A stretch of DNA of 64,000 nucleotides from Heterotrichella gracilis (taxonomy: Eukaryota; Sar; Xanthophyceae; Tribonematales; Xanthonemataceae), in the NCBI GenBank assembly GCA_032358255.1, contig JAULBX010000337.1, positions 95,910-159,909 on the forward strand, given 5' to 3'. The stretch's first letter is position 1; each line of letters begins with the position of its first letter. This document shows positions 1 to 12,800 of the stretch, piece after piece. The position numbers and the translations under genes are program-made. The notes under the pieces are model-generated. The model saw nothing but the letters and a program-made list of their open reading frames with translations, was not told the origin of the DNA and did no database searches.

Positions 1-3000
1 CAGGAATGGGCCACCCTTTGGGAGGGTATCATATGATGTCCACACACAAGGGGGCCCGCTCGCTGATTCCATGCCAATGCATGATCCCGCATACCAGAAT
101 GCAGCACCGCACCCACCTGCCCCACCACCAGCTCCGGTTTGAGGAAGTGCCTCACATACTGATCCCCACACATCCTGCGAGTAGCCCTGGACCCGCTCAA
201 GGTACGCTGTCGCAGTACCCTGATCCTAAGCCTCAAACCCTTCTAAGGAATAGTCAGCTACGAGGGCCATGCCCTGGCGACCCAAGCGCCGCCCCCCAGC
301 ACCCACCTGCCCCACCACCAGCTCCTGGTTGAGGAAGTGGCGCACATACTCATCCCGAACATCCTGCGAGTAGCCCTGGTCCCGCTCCAGGTAAGCAGTC
401 TCCACGTCAGCCATGAGGGTGGAGCGGGCGATGGCCACCTCCCTGTCGCTGAAGCCATGCAGCCGCACCCGGGCCACCTCTGTCAGGAGCGCCTGTGTGG
501 CGTGTGCAGGCGGAGGTTGACAAGGGACTGGCGGGGAAACAAAGGGGACTGAACCAAATCATGGAACTTTGATGTTGATGATTCTCATGGTCAGCTGTGA
601 CAGTGGAGATGGCCAACACCACCAGCACCCCACCATCACCACCCACCTCCAGCGCCCGCCTCACCGCCCCCGGTGGCGCACTCGCAGACACCACCAGCGT
701 TTCCATGGTTGCGCACAGAGGCTCCGAGCCTGCCATGGCCACATAGAAGGGGGGGTCCTGCTGGCGAGCCATCTTGAAGAACCTCGAGTTGAGGGCGGTG
801 TGGAACAGCTGCGCCTGAAGGAGGACAGGGAATGCGTGATTACCTATCTACAATTACTTTACAGAGAGTTGACATTTATAGATGATTCCAAAAAATGGAT
901 ACCTTTACAGAAAAATGATCCAAAGAAGACTATAAACCCCTTTTCTATTCACTGTTTTTTTACTACCACGCACCTTGAGCATGTTGAGGTACTCGTTGGG
1001 TGTGCTGACCCGCTGGCGGGGGTGCTTGAAGGACAGGTAGATGGAGCTGCCCTGCGCCTCGCCATCGGTGAAAACGCTGATGCGCGGCTCGGTGTGTGGG
1101 GTGAGGTCGTGGCTGCGGGTGGGTGGGTGGGTGTTAAGGGGCGTCAGTGGCCATGCTGTGGGGATCATGGGCAATGCACATGTTGGGGAAGGTTCACGCG
1201 AGTGGGTGGGGTGCTGTCATGTATTGCCAGTGGTCAGAGACAATGGCAGGATCATTCTACCTAAATAAACTGGGAATAAGAAATGCTCACCCAGGCGCCT
1301 CGGTGACAGGCAAGCCCTGGGAGGGTTTGACCGATTAGGGGACGTGGGTGTTGGCAATGAGGCATGGGGAAGGTGGATGCTTACAAGACCAGTGGTTGAA
1401 GAAGATTGCTCGTTATTTACATCGATGCAACAAAAGGACACATCCCTGTCTCACCTGGGTGCCTTGGGCACAGGCAGCGTGGATCTGCTGGCCACCGGCT
1501 CCATGTGCCGCTGCACCAGGCGGGCCACCTCATCCACATCCTCAAAGTCGCCGGTCACCACAATGGCCATGCGCTCGGGCCGGTACCAGCGCTCATAGAA
1601 GGCCTTCACGGTGGCTGCGGGCACGTGCTGGATGATCTTCTCTAGTCCAATCGGCAGGCGGTCGGCGTACTGCGGGTGGTGGATGGGTATGGGGGGGGGG
1701 ATGCGGGCTATGTGTTTGGGTGGGTAATGAGGGCATTCGTGCCAGGGCAGGGCTGGGTGGCGCAAGCCATGTAGGGCTGCTAGTCCTGCTGCATGGCTGG
1801 ACTGCAAATAAATGTAACTATTGAAAAAACGACCTCCTTCTACAAAACAAAGAAAGAAAATCCTTGAATCCTTATTGTTTCCTTTCTTTTAAGTAGACAC
1901 AATCCCTAACTTTGGGCGTATTAGCTGCCACCAGGCCCAGCAGTACCTTTGTGCCTTGCATCATCAGCTTCCAGTGCGCCTCGCCTGTGCGTCCACGCGA
2001 GTCCTTGCCCATGCGCCACTCCTCCATCACCGCCCCCCGCTCCTTCTGCAAGTCTTCGGGGGCGCACCTAGCAGGAATAGGGTTCAGTCTTTGGGTTTAG
2101 GGTTAATGGCGTAGGTTCCCTTGGGTGCGCACCTAGGGCGCCGCACAGTTGCAATGAACTTCGGTGTGGCAAGGATGTACTGATCAACTCATTTTGAAAT
2201 AACAAATGTCAGTAAACTAGTATACCCCTGGTAGCAGGTGACCTCGGAATGCCACCAGGATTCCCCAATTGCAATTTGAGTGAATTGCAGCTTGCGGTGG
2301 CGATGGGTTGCAGAGAGGGAGGACCGATAGGTGCAATGGGCCCCAACCTGATCTTGCAGGCAAACTCGGCAAGCACTGCCAGTGCTTTATCCAGAGCTCC
2401 ATCCTTGTCCAGGGCCCCAGCCTCGTCGATGGGCACCAGCAGCTCATACACTGTCTCATCTGCAGACGTGTATGCGTTCTGACAGGGCCCAAACTCGGCA
2501 CCGATGCTCTCCAGGAACTTGACGATGTCATGGTTGCTGTAGGTCTGCATGCGGATGAGTGGGTGGGTGTCGTGTTTGGATGACTACAGAGCACACCTAG
2601 AGTGTGTACATACACGCTGCCTATGATTTAGTATGCGTGCGCGGCCATGTCATTCTCGGTGGCCATGGCCAAGCCAACATGCACTCTGGACGTCAGGGTG
2701 CTCGCTCGCTTCCAGCGAGGTTGCACGCCACTCCAGAGCGCAAGCCCATGCAGGCAGATGTGCATATGCCCCATGTCAACACTCACTGTTGCCGTGAAAG
2801 GCAAGGCGCTGCACACGATCACTCTCAGTGCCCTTGGCCAAAGCCAACAACCGGAGTGCACCCAACTCTGAATATGACCATGTACATGCATGCCCATGCC
2901 AACAAGAGTTCACGCCCGGGTGTCACTCAGAGTGCCTCGTGGTGGGTTGCAGGCAGTGCCTTTAGTCATTCTGAGGCCATGTCACATATCACCTCTGTTG

Positions 3001-3455
3001 CGTTGAAGGCCAGATGCTCAACTATGTGCGCCACTCCTCGCTCCTCATCCTCCTCGTACACAGACCCAACCTTCACAGCAAGTGCTATGGCTGCCCTGGC
3101 TTTGGGCCTATGGCACCTCCGAACGTACCACCTGCATGGTACCCCATGGGTGAGTGAATGGGCAAGGCAACAAGATGAATGGTTGGGTGCCCCATCACAT
3201 GATACAATGCATAAAACTGCAACCCAATCCTACACGGTTGCTGTCCTTGCGTGCTGGGCGACAACGGCTGTGCAACCTGTGTGCCCACACACATCAGACG
3301 TTTCGCATGCATGCAACATTGTGTGACACATGTTTGACGTACGTCAACCCGTTGCTGCACACTCCATGTTTCAAGTCGGCGGGTCCAAGTGGCAGGGGCT
3401 CATTGAACTGCTCGTCTGAAAGCTGAACAGGCTCTAACCTATCAAGTACTGGCAT
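1..3455 (-). CDS. PQQL: M16-family zinc metalloprotease, PqqL-like (3' part cut off)
   Basis: Peptidase of the insulinase (M16) clan, resembling the plant PqqL-like zinc protease. Exons, in coding order: 3343-3455, 2993-3131, 2348-2544, 1947-2067, 1455-1669, 974-1112, 647-814, 307-492; splice phases agree at every join. Exon 2 carries the inverted zinc motif HxxEH as HIVEH, followed by AFNAT. Exon 3 continues with YSNHDIVKFLESIGAEFG and exon 4 with the downstream family block ending in ERGAVMEEWR, where the third zinc ligand is expected. Exon 5 opens the second M16 domain (RLPIGLEKII, FYERWYRPERMAIVVTGDF). Exon 6 has RISVFTDGEAQGSS and exon 8 AYLERDQ, both typical of this subfamily. The rest lies before base 1. 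An ATG at 3504-3506 is an alternative in-frame start. The gene is divergent from the next one. It is probably plastidial or mitochondrial in plants, but no targeting call is possible here. Confidence 0.9.
113..208. repeat. Decayed copy of the exon 8 end of the PqqL-like gene
   Basis: Bases 113-208 repeat 298-393, which is the 3' end of the M16 exon plus its splice donor, about 185 bp further along the transcript in the intron. Substitutions and the loss of a clean frame show that this copy is not the working exon. Confidence 0.8.
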
Positions 3456-3506
3456 TGCACCGAATGACTTGGTGCATGGACAGCTAGTCGAGGCAGTGCA
3501 ACCCAC

Positions 3507-3853
3507 ACAATGAAAGCTGGTTATTTCGTATATCTCGGTTTATAACTACAAGGTATTGCAAAGGTGTATGTTCAACCTGTGCCCATGTCTTGCTCCTATA
3601 AAGACCGAGTTTGTTTCACGGACGCCACTGCCCTCTTTGGTCTGACTCACGGGGAGTCGAGGCCTTTGCCCTAACCTTGCTGATACAAATATCTTAACTG
3701 TTGGCAACAGCCTTTCACCTTTATCCTATTGGCTTAGCAAGCTCAAGACCGCTAGTGCACCAACATACCGCATCCTTGCATTCTAAGTTGGCATCACACC
3801 ATGCAAGTACCCAAGTCCCTTGTGAGGCGCCACAGTATGTGTAGTCGCACACC
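3507..3853. promoter_or_regulatory. Divergent intergenic promoter region
   Basis: This gap separates the start of the M16 protease (-) from the start of the GYF/bromodomain gene (+), so it must hold both promoters. I see no clear TATA box or repeat motif in it. Confidence 0.4.
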
Positions 3854-6800
3854 ATGAGTGGACGAAACTACCGAAAACCCCGAGGAGGAAAGGGGGCGCC
3901 TCCTCCTTGGCTGGTAGCAAATGAGGGCTATGAAGGGCATGGGCATGGCCAGTACGGAGAGTATCGGCCACAGCCACCACCGATGCATTCGTGAGTCTAC
4001 GTGCATACCACACACCCTCGAGCTTGGTGCTCAAAGAATTTTTGCAAGAAAACTGTGCTACTTTGGTGGTTGTGGCACTAGTTGTTGCTAGCTTGTGATC
4101 GTCGTTTACAATGCATGCAGATGACACTGCCATAACTGCACGTGCATCAGGAACTCATTGCGCGTCAATTGCCTTGCTTATTGGCTCATTTGCACGTGCG
4201 GATACAGCGACGCGTTGTTTTGTTCACTACCTGCTGCCATTCCCATGCATGCAGTGCCTTGCGACCCCCCATGGGCCCACTGGATCCCCTGCCAATGTCT
4301 GGTGTCATGCTGCCCATGCCGCTCTGGAGACCTTCTCCACCGGGGTATTTCGACCACCACTACCTGGAGGGTCCCCACCCCCCACCCGACGAGCTAGCCC
4401 CCCCACACTACCACCACAGCGCCGCACCTGCGCATCCACAGGAGTATGATCAGCGGGGTCCCCCACCACACTACCCCCCGCAGCCCCACTACCCTGGCCC
4501 GCGGGGGAGGGACACCACGCGCTGGGGTCCCGACAGGCACGAACAGCCCAATCCCTGGGATACAGGGCGACAACCCAGCCGGGTGCTCAGGCCAGAATTA
4601 GCCAGACCTGCGTACGACTACCCACACCCGCCAGGGGAAACGCCCCCCACGCTGGCACCCTACCCCCCAGCCAGGTCGCAGCAAACCACACCCAGGTCAG
4701 CACCGCCCCCACTACCCCCTTCCACCAGCCCCCCACCACCGCTCCCTCATGACAGGGGAACACCCACTCCCCCGGGTCCACCTGTCATCAACCCCCTACC
4801 ACTGCCACCGCCACAACTTGCAGCACAGGGATATGCAGCAAGCGCAGCCGCAGTAGTCTGGCAGCCACCTCTGCCAGCATCGCCACCACCACCACTCGAT
4901 GCGCACCCACATACAGCGAGCGCACCCGAGGCAGGTGCCCCCAAAGCGCCATGGGTCCCACACTCTGCCAGTGCACCAGAAGCCTCTGTACCAGCGCCAC
5001 CTGCAGGGGAGGGATGGCAGGAAATGGGTCTACCATCAGTTCAGCAACCTGCAGCAGCCACCCAGGCTTCCAGTGAGGCTGCCAACAGCCAGGGCGCGGC
5101 GGGGGTGGGCACACCTCCGGCATCCACACCGTCTGCATCCAACACGCCCAAGCAGTTCCCGAAAAAGTGGGTGCCCTGGTCGTGCAATGTGTTATTGTTT
5201 TATTCCTGCATGTGGGGCGCTGCATGTATGTTACGATTGCAAAAACCAGTAGCGATTGCGTGTGAATTGTGGTTTGCATATGACAGTCCCTTGTGTGATG
5301 CATGCATATTCAATGTGCTTCACATATGACAACACGTCCCATGCTTGTCTGTGGCACAAATGGGTTGGAACTGTAGGCAATCCTCGTGGCTTCCTTAGTA
5401 TTCCAATTACTGCACTGGTCAAATGCATGGGGTGTGCCAATTGGTGGCTTTGCAATGCTGGCTGGTCAGAATGTTGCATTTTTATATGGAATTGCATTTA
5501 CTTGTCCTCAGCCAGCTCGCAATGTGCAGGATTGCTAGCATCAAGGTTCTTAGTTGCGATGTTCATGTTCATGGCCTTATCTTGCAAGTAAAGAAAATGG
5601 GCTGCAGCTTGAGCTGATAACTGACTAGCTAGCTGTAATGTATGTGAAAAACAATCGGCATGCATGTGTGTGCATGCACGGCCTTTTATGCTGCGAACAT
5701 GTTTCAAGCGCTGCATTTCCTTGTGCTATGTTATGTGCTTGTAATAGAGTCTACACATGCTTGTAATATAACTACCCACACCCTCAACCGTAGCATGTCC
5801 TTGTGCTCTGCAGGGATGCAGGGCCGGTGTTCGTCAAGGCCAACCGCCGGGCTTGGGTCACTGGCAACCTGGCCCGTGGCAAGGGCTTGGGGAAGGGCAC
5901 CCCCGAGAAACCTAGGCAAGGGTTAGCCTCAGCCTCAGGCTCGCAGTCCCTGGACGCAAGCGCGGCTGCTTCTCTAGAGGAGGTTGGCATAGCTGATCCT
6001 GGAGGTGATAGAGGTCAGGCACTACCCACCCACCCATCCCATATAATATGTACCGTATATGTCTCTTGCTTTTGAGCGGGAATGCATCTTAAAATGTATA
6101 GCATGCGTTCCCGCTCAAAAGTGATATTAGAAGTCAAGCCCACCCATCCCACCCAGGCTCTATTCCCCGCATGTGAGCCTATGTATAGTATGTTACCGCC
6201 ATGTGGCTCCCCAGATTGTAGCGGTACATCAGGATGTGGGATTGCCAATGGTGGTCCTCTCCGTGTGCCTGGAGCGTGCATATTATAAGCCCTTGTGGGG
6301 CAAGGTTGAAAGCATTGGAGCGCATGCAGTACATCACATTGGTCCTTAGTCAGGATTGGCCTATTAAACCAGGAGGTATACGACAGTAGAGATAGAGCGT
6401 CAGGCTAATTACACCCACACGCAAGCCCTAAACCTTAAACCCTAAACCCCCTGCTCCCCCAGGACCCCGTGGATCCAACTCAGGAGCCCTCCCCGCGTCT
6501 GTGCCAAGTGGCGAGGCGGCAGCGATTGCTTCACATGGTGCCAGCATCCTTGATAGCCTGTTGAACGTTGGGGGTGGGGCGGTGGGGAGCGCTGGAGCGG
6601 TGGAGAATGGGGCGGAGCCAAAGTCTGGCAAGGTAGGCACTATGTGCACCCAACGGATAGGCTTGCTGTGGGCTGTCAAGGTACAGCTGCAACCATGCCA
6701 TGCATCTACCATTTGTGGCCACTGGCGCGTGCATTAATGTTGCATATTATCGCAGATATTATTACCCATTGGTAAACGGGTATACCAACGATACCCATTT

Positions 6801-9800
6801 GGCTGCACAGCTACATAATGCGCCACGATTCCAACATGGCGCTGTGAATCGTGTTACATGCAACTGCATTGCAGGGGCGCAGCGTTGCATGCCATCCTGG
6901 GTGCTGCACCCCACAACCATTGCAGTCAAGTGGTGCAAACACTCTCGCTGGGTACTTGAGAAGGCCACACTGCACTCAGTTCACTCGCCAAAGCATAGCC
7001 CCATCCCTTGCAATCTATACCGAACTCTTAGTGAGCCTCGCCCCCTCTCATTGCACTCTGCTATTGTAAACCCCCCACCCCCGCCCTAAACCCAACTCCC
7101 CGCCCCTTGCAGCCCAAGCGCAAGAACTCTCGCTGGGTGCCTGAGAAGGCCCAGCCCTCTACCCGCGTGGAGGATACACAGGCCACAGCAGCAGTGGGTG
7201 TAGCGGATACAGAATTGGATGAGGGCGAGATTCCTCCCACCGAAATCATGCCAGCGGGGGGTGATGTGGTGGTTTCTCAAAGTGTGGGGATGCGACCCGC
7301 TGGGGACGCTGCTGTGGGGATGGAGCAGCCACGCGGGGATTTGGGTGCAGGCAAGGTACAGGATGCAGCAGCGCCCGCAGCTGCCGCCCTTGCTGTGCTG
7401 CCACCTGGCATGGGGAAGCCTAAGGCGGAGCCTGCTCGGAGGGAGCTGGTGGCGCCAAAGCACGACAGACCCCGGGGCGATGACAGGAGGGACCGCAGAC
7501 GAACCCGCAGCAGATCTCGATCCCGCAGCAAATCCAGATCCCGCAGGAGGTCCAGATCGCGCAGGAGATCCAGATCCAAGTCCAGATATACTTCCAGCTC
7601 TAGGTCGCGATCCAGATCCAGGCAGCGGTACCGCTCTCGGCCAAGGGCCAGGCAGAGCAGCCGGCGCTCCCGCAGCCCTTCACCATCTCACAGGCGGGAC
7701 CGCAGCTCGTACCGGGCTCCCGACAGCCGGCGCGACCGCGGCGATTGGTACGACGGCGGCGGCGGGAGCAGGCGCTCTGATGCCGATCATCGTCGGGACG
7801 GGGGCCACGACCACCCGCCGTCAAAGCCTGGTGGGCACCACCCCGACCGGCGCGTTGAGGGCCCTCCGGTGGGGCGCAGCAGGCGCGCGCCGCAGCAGTA
7901 CGGCCGCCGCCCGCCGCCGCCCCCGCACGGCGCGGGGCCCCCCGCCGACGCCCTGCCCGACCACCGCCAGGGGCGCTATCTTCACGGCGACGACCGCGCC
8001 GCCACGCGCGACAGGGACCATGTCGACCGGGGCGATGCTCGGCGCCGCGACACCACGCGCTCCCCTGTTGGCAAGCGCACCCGCTCCCTGCCCCGGCGCA
8101 GCCCCAGCCGGGATGGCAAGCGGGGCCGATCGGCGCGCAGCGCCACCTACAGCAGCCCCACCAGTAGCAGTGGTCCCTCCAGGTCCCGCAGCCCTTCGGG
8201 TCGCAAGGCATCGGCGCGCGGCAGGCGGCAGGCCTCCAGCCCCCTGTACCCGGTGTCGCCGCTTGGGGATGCGCCCCCGACTGGCAAGGATGTCGCGTCA
8301 CCCAGGTAAGGGCAATTGCTGGAGTGTGGGGCTAGGGGACTGGCAAGGATTGGTTTTGAACCGGGATGTTAAACCCTTGTGTACGGCTGTGGGTATGAAT
8401 TATATTGTATGATGCATGGCACATGTGCGGCAGTGGGAAAGCCAGAAGTGTCACCCCGCCATCATTTGCTGCATGCATGCCAGGCTGTACATGAACAGAC
8501 CCCTACAAATCCGCTGACCCTGGCTGTGCCACCCGCAGGTCTACCCCTGGTGCGCCCCTGCGAGGCGGAACCCCCTCCCCTGCCCTGCACACCTACCCCC
8601 CTGCCGCCCCCCTACGCTCCGTCGACATCAACTCCCCCCCTGCCGCGCCCTTCAACGAGCGAAGCACCCAGTCCCTCCAAAACCTGACCAGCCCAGGGCT
8701 AGGCATGGATGCCGGGGTTGGCATGTTTGATTTTACATATGCGCAGATGTACAGCATCCAGGCGCAGCAGGGCATGGGGGGGTATGGGGCGCAGTATGCG
8801 CCGCCGCTGCCCTCCACGCCGCCCCCTCCTCCCCCGGATTTGGTGCGTTGGCTGGGGGCTGGTGCACCACATGTAGCGAGTGGGCTGAAGCTAATGGTGG
8901 GATTTAGGGTTGGGGCCCTTGACTTTATCATCATCAAAGCATCATCATCGTCACCAGTGAACATTGGATGATAGCTCAATTTAGAAGCATTGCCCTGCTT
9001 GAACCCTCTGCATACCCCTTCCATCATGCACACTACCGGTATGCCATTGCAGTGTGTTTGTGGCACATGTGGACCCACTGACACTGGCCATGTGGTGTGT
9101 TCACTGTTCAGTGTGTATGGTTCACTACCATACTGTGCCTTGGAAAGCTATCATGGGCATCTGGCCATGAACTTGCAGTGAGCACCCTGCTCCCACCCCT
9201 TCACTCAACCGACACCACACCATCCCCGCTCCCCGCCGCAGCCCCCGCCGCCCCCGCCATCAGAGCCCTGGCCAAACGCCCCGCCCCCCAACACGCCGGA
9301 CCGCGACGGCCACCTGGCCCGCCGCATCCTCCACACCATGGGGGCCTCAGACCCCAAGTATCTCACTGAAACCAACCGCCACGTGCTCACGTTGCTCATT
9401 CATCAGCTCCAGGAGAGGCATGTGCACATGTTTCTGGCTAGTGCCAGCAACGAGTGGGAGGTAGAGGGGGTTGAGCAGCCGCCCACGTTGGAGCTGCTGA
9501 GGGGGCTGCCCCCTGCGGAGGTGCTGCGGCAGGTGGGTGGGGTTGCTGGGATTTGTGGGGAACAGGGGGTGGCGTGGGTTGTAGGGATTGGGGTGGCGTG
9601 GGGGGTAGGAGTGGGCCCTAAGTGGTTCAACACTGCAGCCATTTTGAGGTTGCGCTCTACAAGTCACTGCTGTGTCCCTGGCTTTGGGTTGTAATGTGGT
9701 CGCACAGGTAAGGCCCATGATTTGAGGCCCAGGCGCTTGAGCGAAAACCCTAGCTAAACAACTCTAGCTCAAAAACCCTATGCCACACCCCTGCAGGCGC

Positions 9801-12800
9801 TCCTGCTTGCCCGCCAGCAGCCATCCATCCCCGACCTCTACCTGCGCGCACTGCACCCCACCATTCAGGCAATGACCCAGCTGGACCCCGCGTCAGCGCC
9901 ACAGGTGAGCATGAAATGGATGTCAATTTCGGTAAAAAGCAGTAAAGAGTTTATGAATGTCTTCTGCATCCCCCAGCTGGAGCCAACCACAGACGAGGCT
10001 TACAGTGAATTGATATGAAAGAGAGAATAATGATTGTTGTTACTTCCGTTCCAGCTTTCAATATATACCGCACGCCAGATGAACAAACCTCTTATGTTAT
10101 TATTCTACGAGCTCCTGCCCCAAATGTTGCCTCCCCTCTTGTCACCCCTTTCTCCCTATTTCATAATCCCTGAGCATACCATCCCTCATCATGCAGCTGG
10201 AGCCCACTCCCCTTCTCCCTGATACCATTGAGGCCCCCTGGAGCCCCATCGGCGCCCCTGACCCCCGCCCATACAAGGCGCACGCCATGCAGCGCGGGGG
10301 GGCGTCGCCTGCGCCACTTGGCAGCTTCCCAGTGCCCCTGTTCTGCTTCGACATACAACAGAAGGAGGAAGGTAGGGTTTAGGGTTTTGGGTTTTTTGGG
10401 GAGAGGGTGGCGTATGCTTCTGGGCTGTGGTGCCTTGCCACAGCCTTGGCCAATGGTCCTTGGTTAGTTGGTGGCAGCTCTCCCCCCCCCGCCCCCCCCC
10501 CTAGTTTTCTTATTCAATGAGTCACAGCGATCCCTACTTGTCCACTTTAAACTTGTTTGATACATTTGTAATCGGTGCTCACCTCTCCCCCTGATGTCGC
10601 CAGATGCAGTGTATGTTGAGAACAGCGAGGGCAGCTGGGCCAACAGCCCCAGGAGGGAGGACAGGCATGACGAGGTCACGTCAGGAGGTAGGGTGTTAGG
10701 TTTATGGTGCAGGCAAATTGTGTGCAAAGCTTCGCTGCGCAAGTCCTGATCTGCACTACTATCAAGTTTGTTGCTGCGGACGGCGGCAACACGCAGTGGC
10801 AGCCGTGCAGTGGTCCGAGTTCACCTATCAAGCTCTAAAAGTGTTGATTTTGGCGGCAGGTGCACACCCGGATGAGCGGCAATGGGAGCACCAGCAGGCA
10901 CATGCGAGGGTGAAGCACGTGCTGCTGCCAGGGGAAGGTGGGCAAGACCCCATGCGGTGAAAACCCTAACCCTAGACCCAAATCCCGTTGCCCAGGCTCC
11001 TGACACTTGGTCACCAGCTGTGGCTACATGTCCTCACCCGCATCATGCCGCAATTTCCGCCCCTACTCATAACATCCCCTCCTATCACAACTCTGTTCGC
11101 TCCCCCTTACCCAGGCTTCTGGTACCTCCTCGTGATCACTAAAGTCCATCCAAATTCCTGTATTGATCCCTCTACATTCCCCCTTTTTCCAGGCTCCTGG
11201 TCATTTGTCACCAGCGAGGGCAGCATGTCCTCACCCGCCCCACTGGCCGAGCTGCAGCAGTCTGCGGAGGCAGGCCTCCTGCCGTGGGGCACCGCCATAC
11301 ACCGCCGCGCAGACGACATATGGCTGCCACTCACACAGGTAAGGGTCCAATAAAAATCCTAATCAACCTAGAAATGCATGTGTGTTGTGCAAATGCTGCA
11401 CACCATGCCAGGTTTGACACTGCAGCTTGGTTTTCGGCAATTAGTGGTGCCAAGCAGCGCATGTGCTGGAAGAGACTTAGGCGCTGCAGCAAGCAGCAAG
11501 AAGCAATCCATTGTGCTCAGGGGGAAACCCTATCCAAACCATAAATGGGGCCAATATGCAAGTCACTGCAGACCCACTTGATTTTCATATCACATCGCTG
11601 AGAACCTGTATCATCACCACTTTTGGCGCCTGCAGGAGCCCATGTCGCACGTGCTGGCAGAGTCCCATGCGCGCGCCACCTCCGGCCACGCCCCTTCCCA
11701 GCCGCTGGGCAGCCCCACGCCCCCCCTCCTCGACCAGATAACCGTGGGCTCCACCACCGCCGACGTGGACGCCTGGTTCAACTCGCAGCTGGAGGCAGCC
11801 ACCGCCACCCACCGCCACGCGCCGCCTGCCGCCCCACCCAACCACATCCCAAAACCCTCCGACGGTGTTCCCCTGCTGGAACTGGTGGCCAGGTCCCTTG
11901 GGGATGCAGGGCGCTGGTTTGGGGATTTGGACATCGCGGGGATGGAGGAGGCCGCGCGGCGCGAGGCCGAGGAGCGGCGCCAGGTGGCGACGCAGCAGCT
12001 TGGGGAGGGGTGGCTGGGGGCGCAGCGGGGGCCCGCGCCGCCGCAACACGTGATGGCGCGCGTGCAGGGGGAGCTTGTGCACGCCATCATGGACCAGCAG
12101 CGCAGGAAGCTGTGCGCAGCGGTACGGGCCCCTTGCACCCTGGCACCCCGAACCAAAACCCTGAGAGGTTTTACACAATGGGCAACATACGATTGTGGAA
12201 CATACTATAAACCAGTTGTATTTGATCACGCATGTGGGGCAAATGTGAGGCTGCACAGACCAGATTCAAGTCCTTGCCTTGAAGCCATTGTGCAACACCA
12301 TGTGACCGATTCTGTGGTGGCTTGCAGCTTGTGGGCGAGGCTTTCTACGCCCTGGTGCCTGCCAAACAACCACAGCCACAGCCGCAGCCGCAGCCGCGCC
12401 CCCGGCAACAGCCACAGCCACAGGCACGCAGGGTACCGCAGCAGCAGCAGCAGCACCAGCAGCGCACCCCCCCTCCACCAGCCTCAACATCCACTCCCTT
12501 GCGCCCTGTTCGCCAGCCATCAGCCACCACACCAGGTGGCACCCGGCAGCGGCCACAGCCGCCACCGGCTCCACACCCACAGCATGGTAGGGTTCCTGAT
12601 GCCATCCCACACCCTAGGGTTTCCGATGCAGCTGTGGCCGCACCGGATGCCATGCCGAAGATGACTGGGGATCCCCACCCCCAACAACAGCATCCCCAAC
12701 AGCAGCCTCGTCGCCATGTGAAGCCCGTCAGTGAGGGTGCGCCAGGTGGCGCGGCGCGTGGTGGCAACTTGGTGCGGCAGGCCGCGGCAGCCAAGGCGGT

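Noticed and set aside
10482-10502. C-rich run as a G-quadruplex or recombination signal
   Set aside because: A homopolymer-like intronic run on its own is weak evidence; similar runs occur at 33290-33305.
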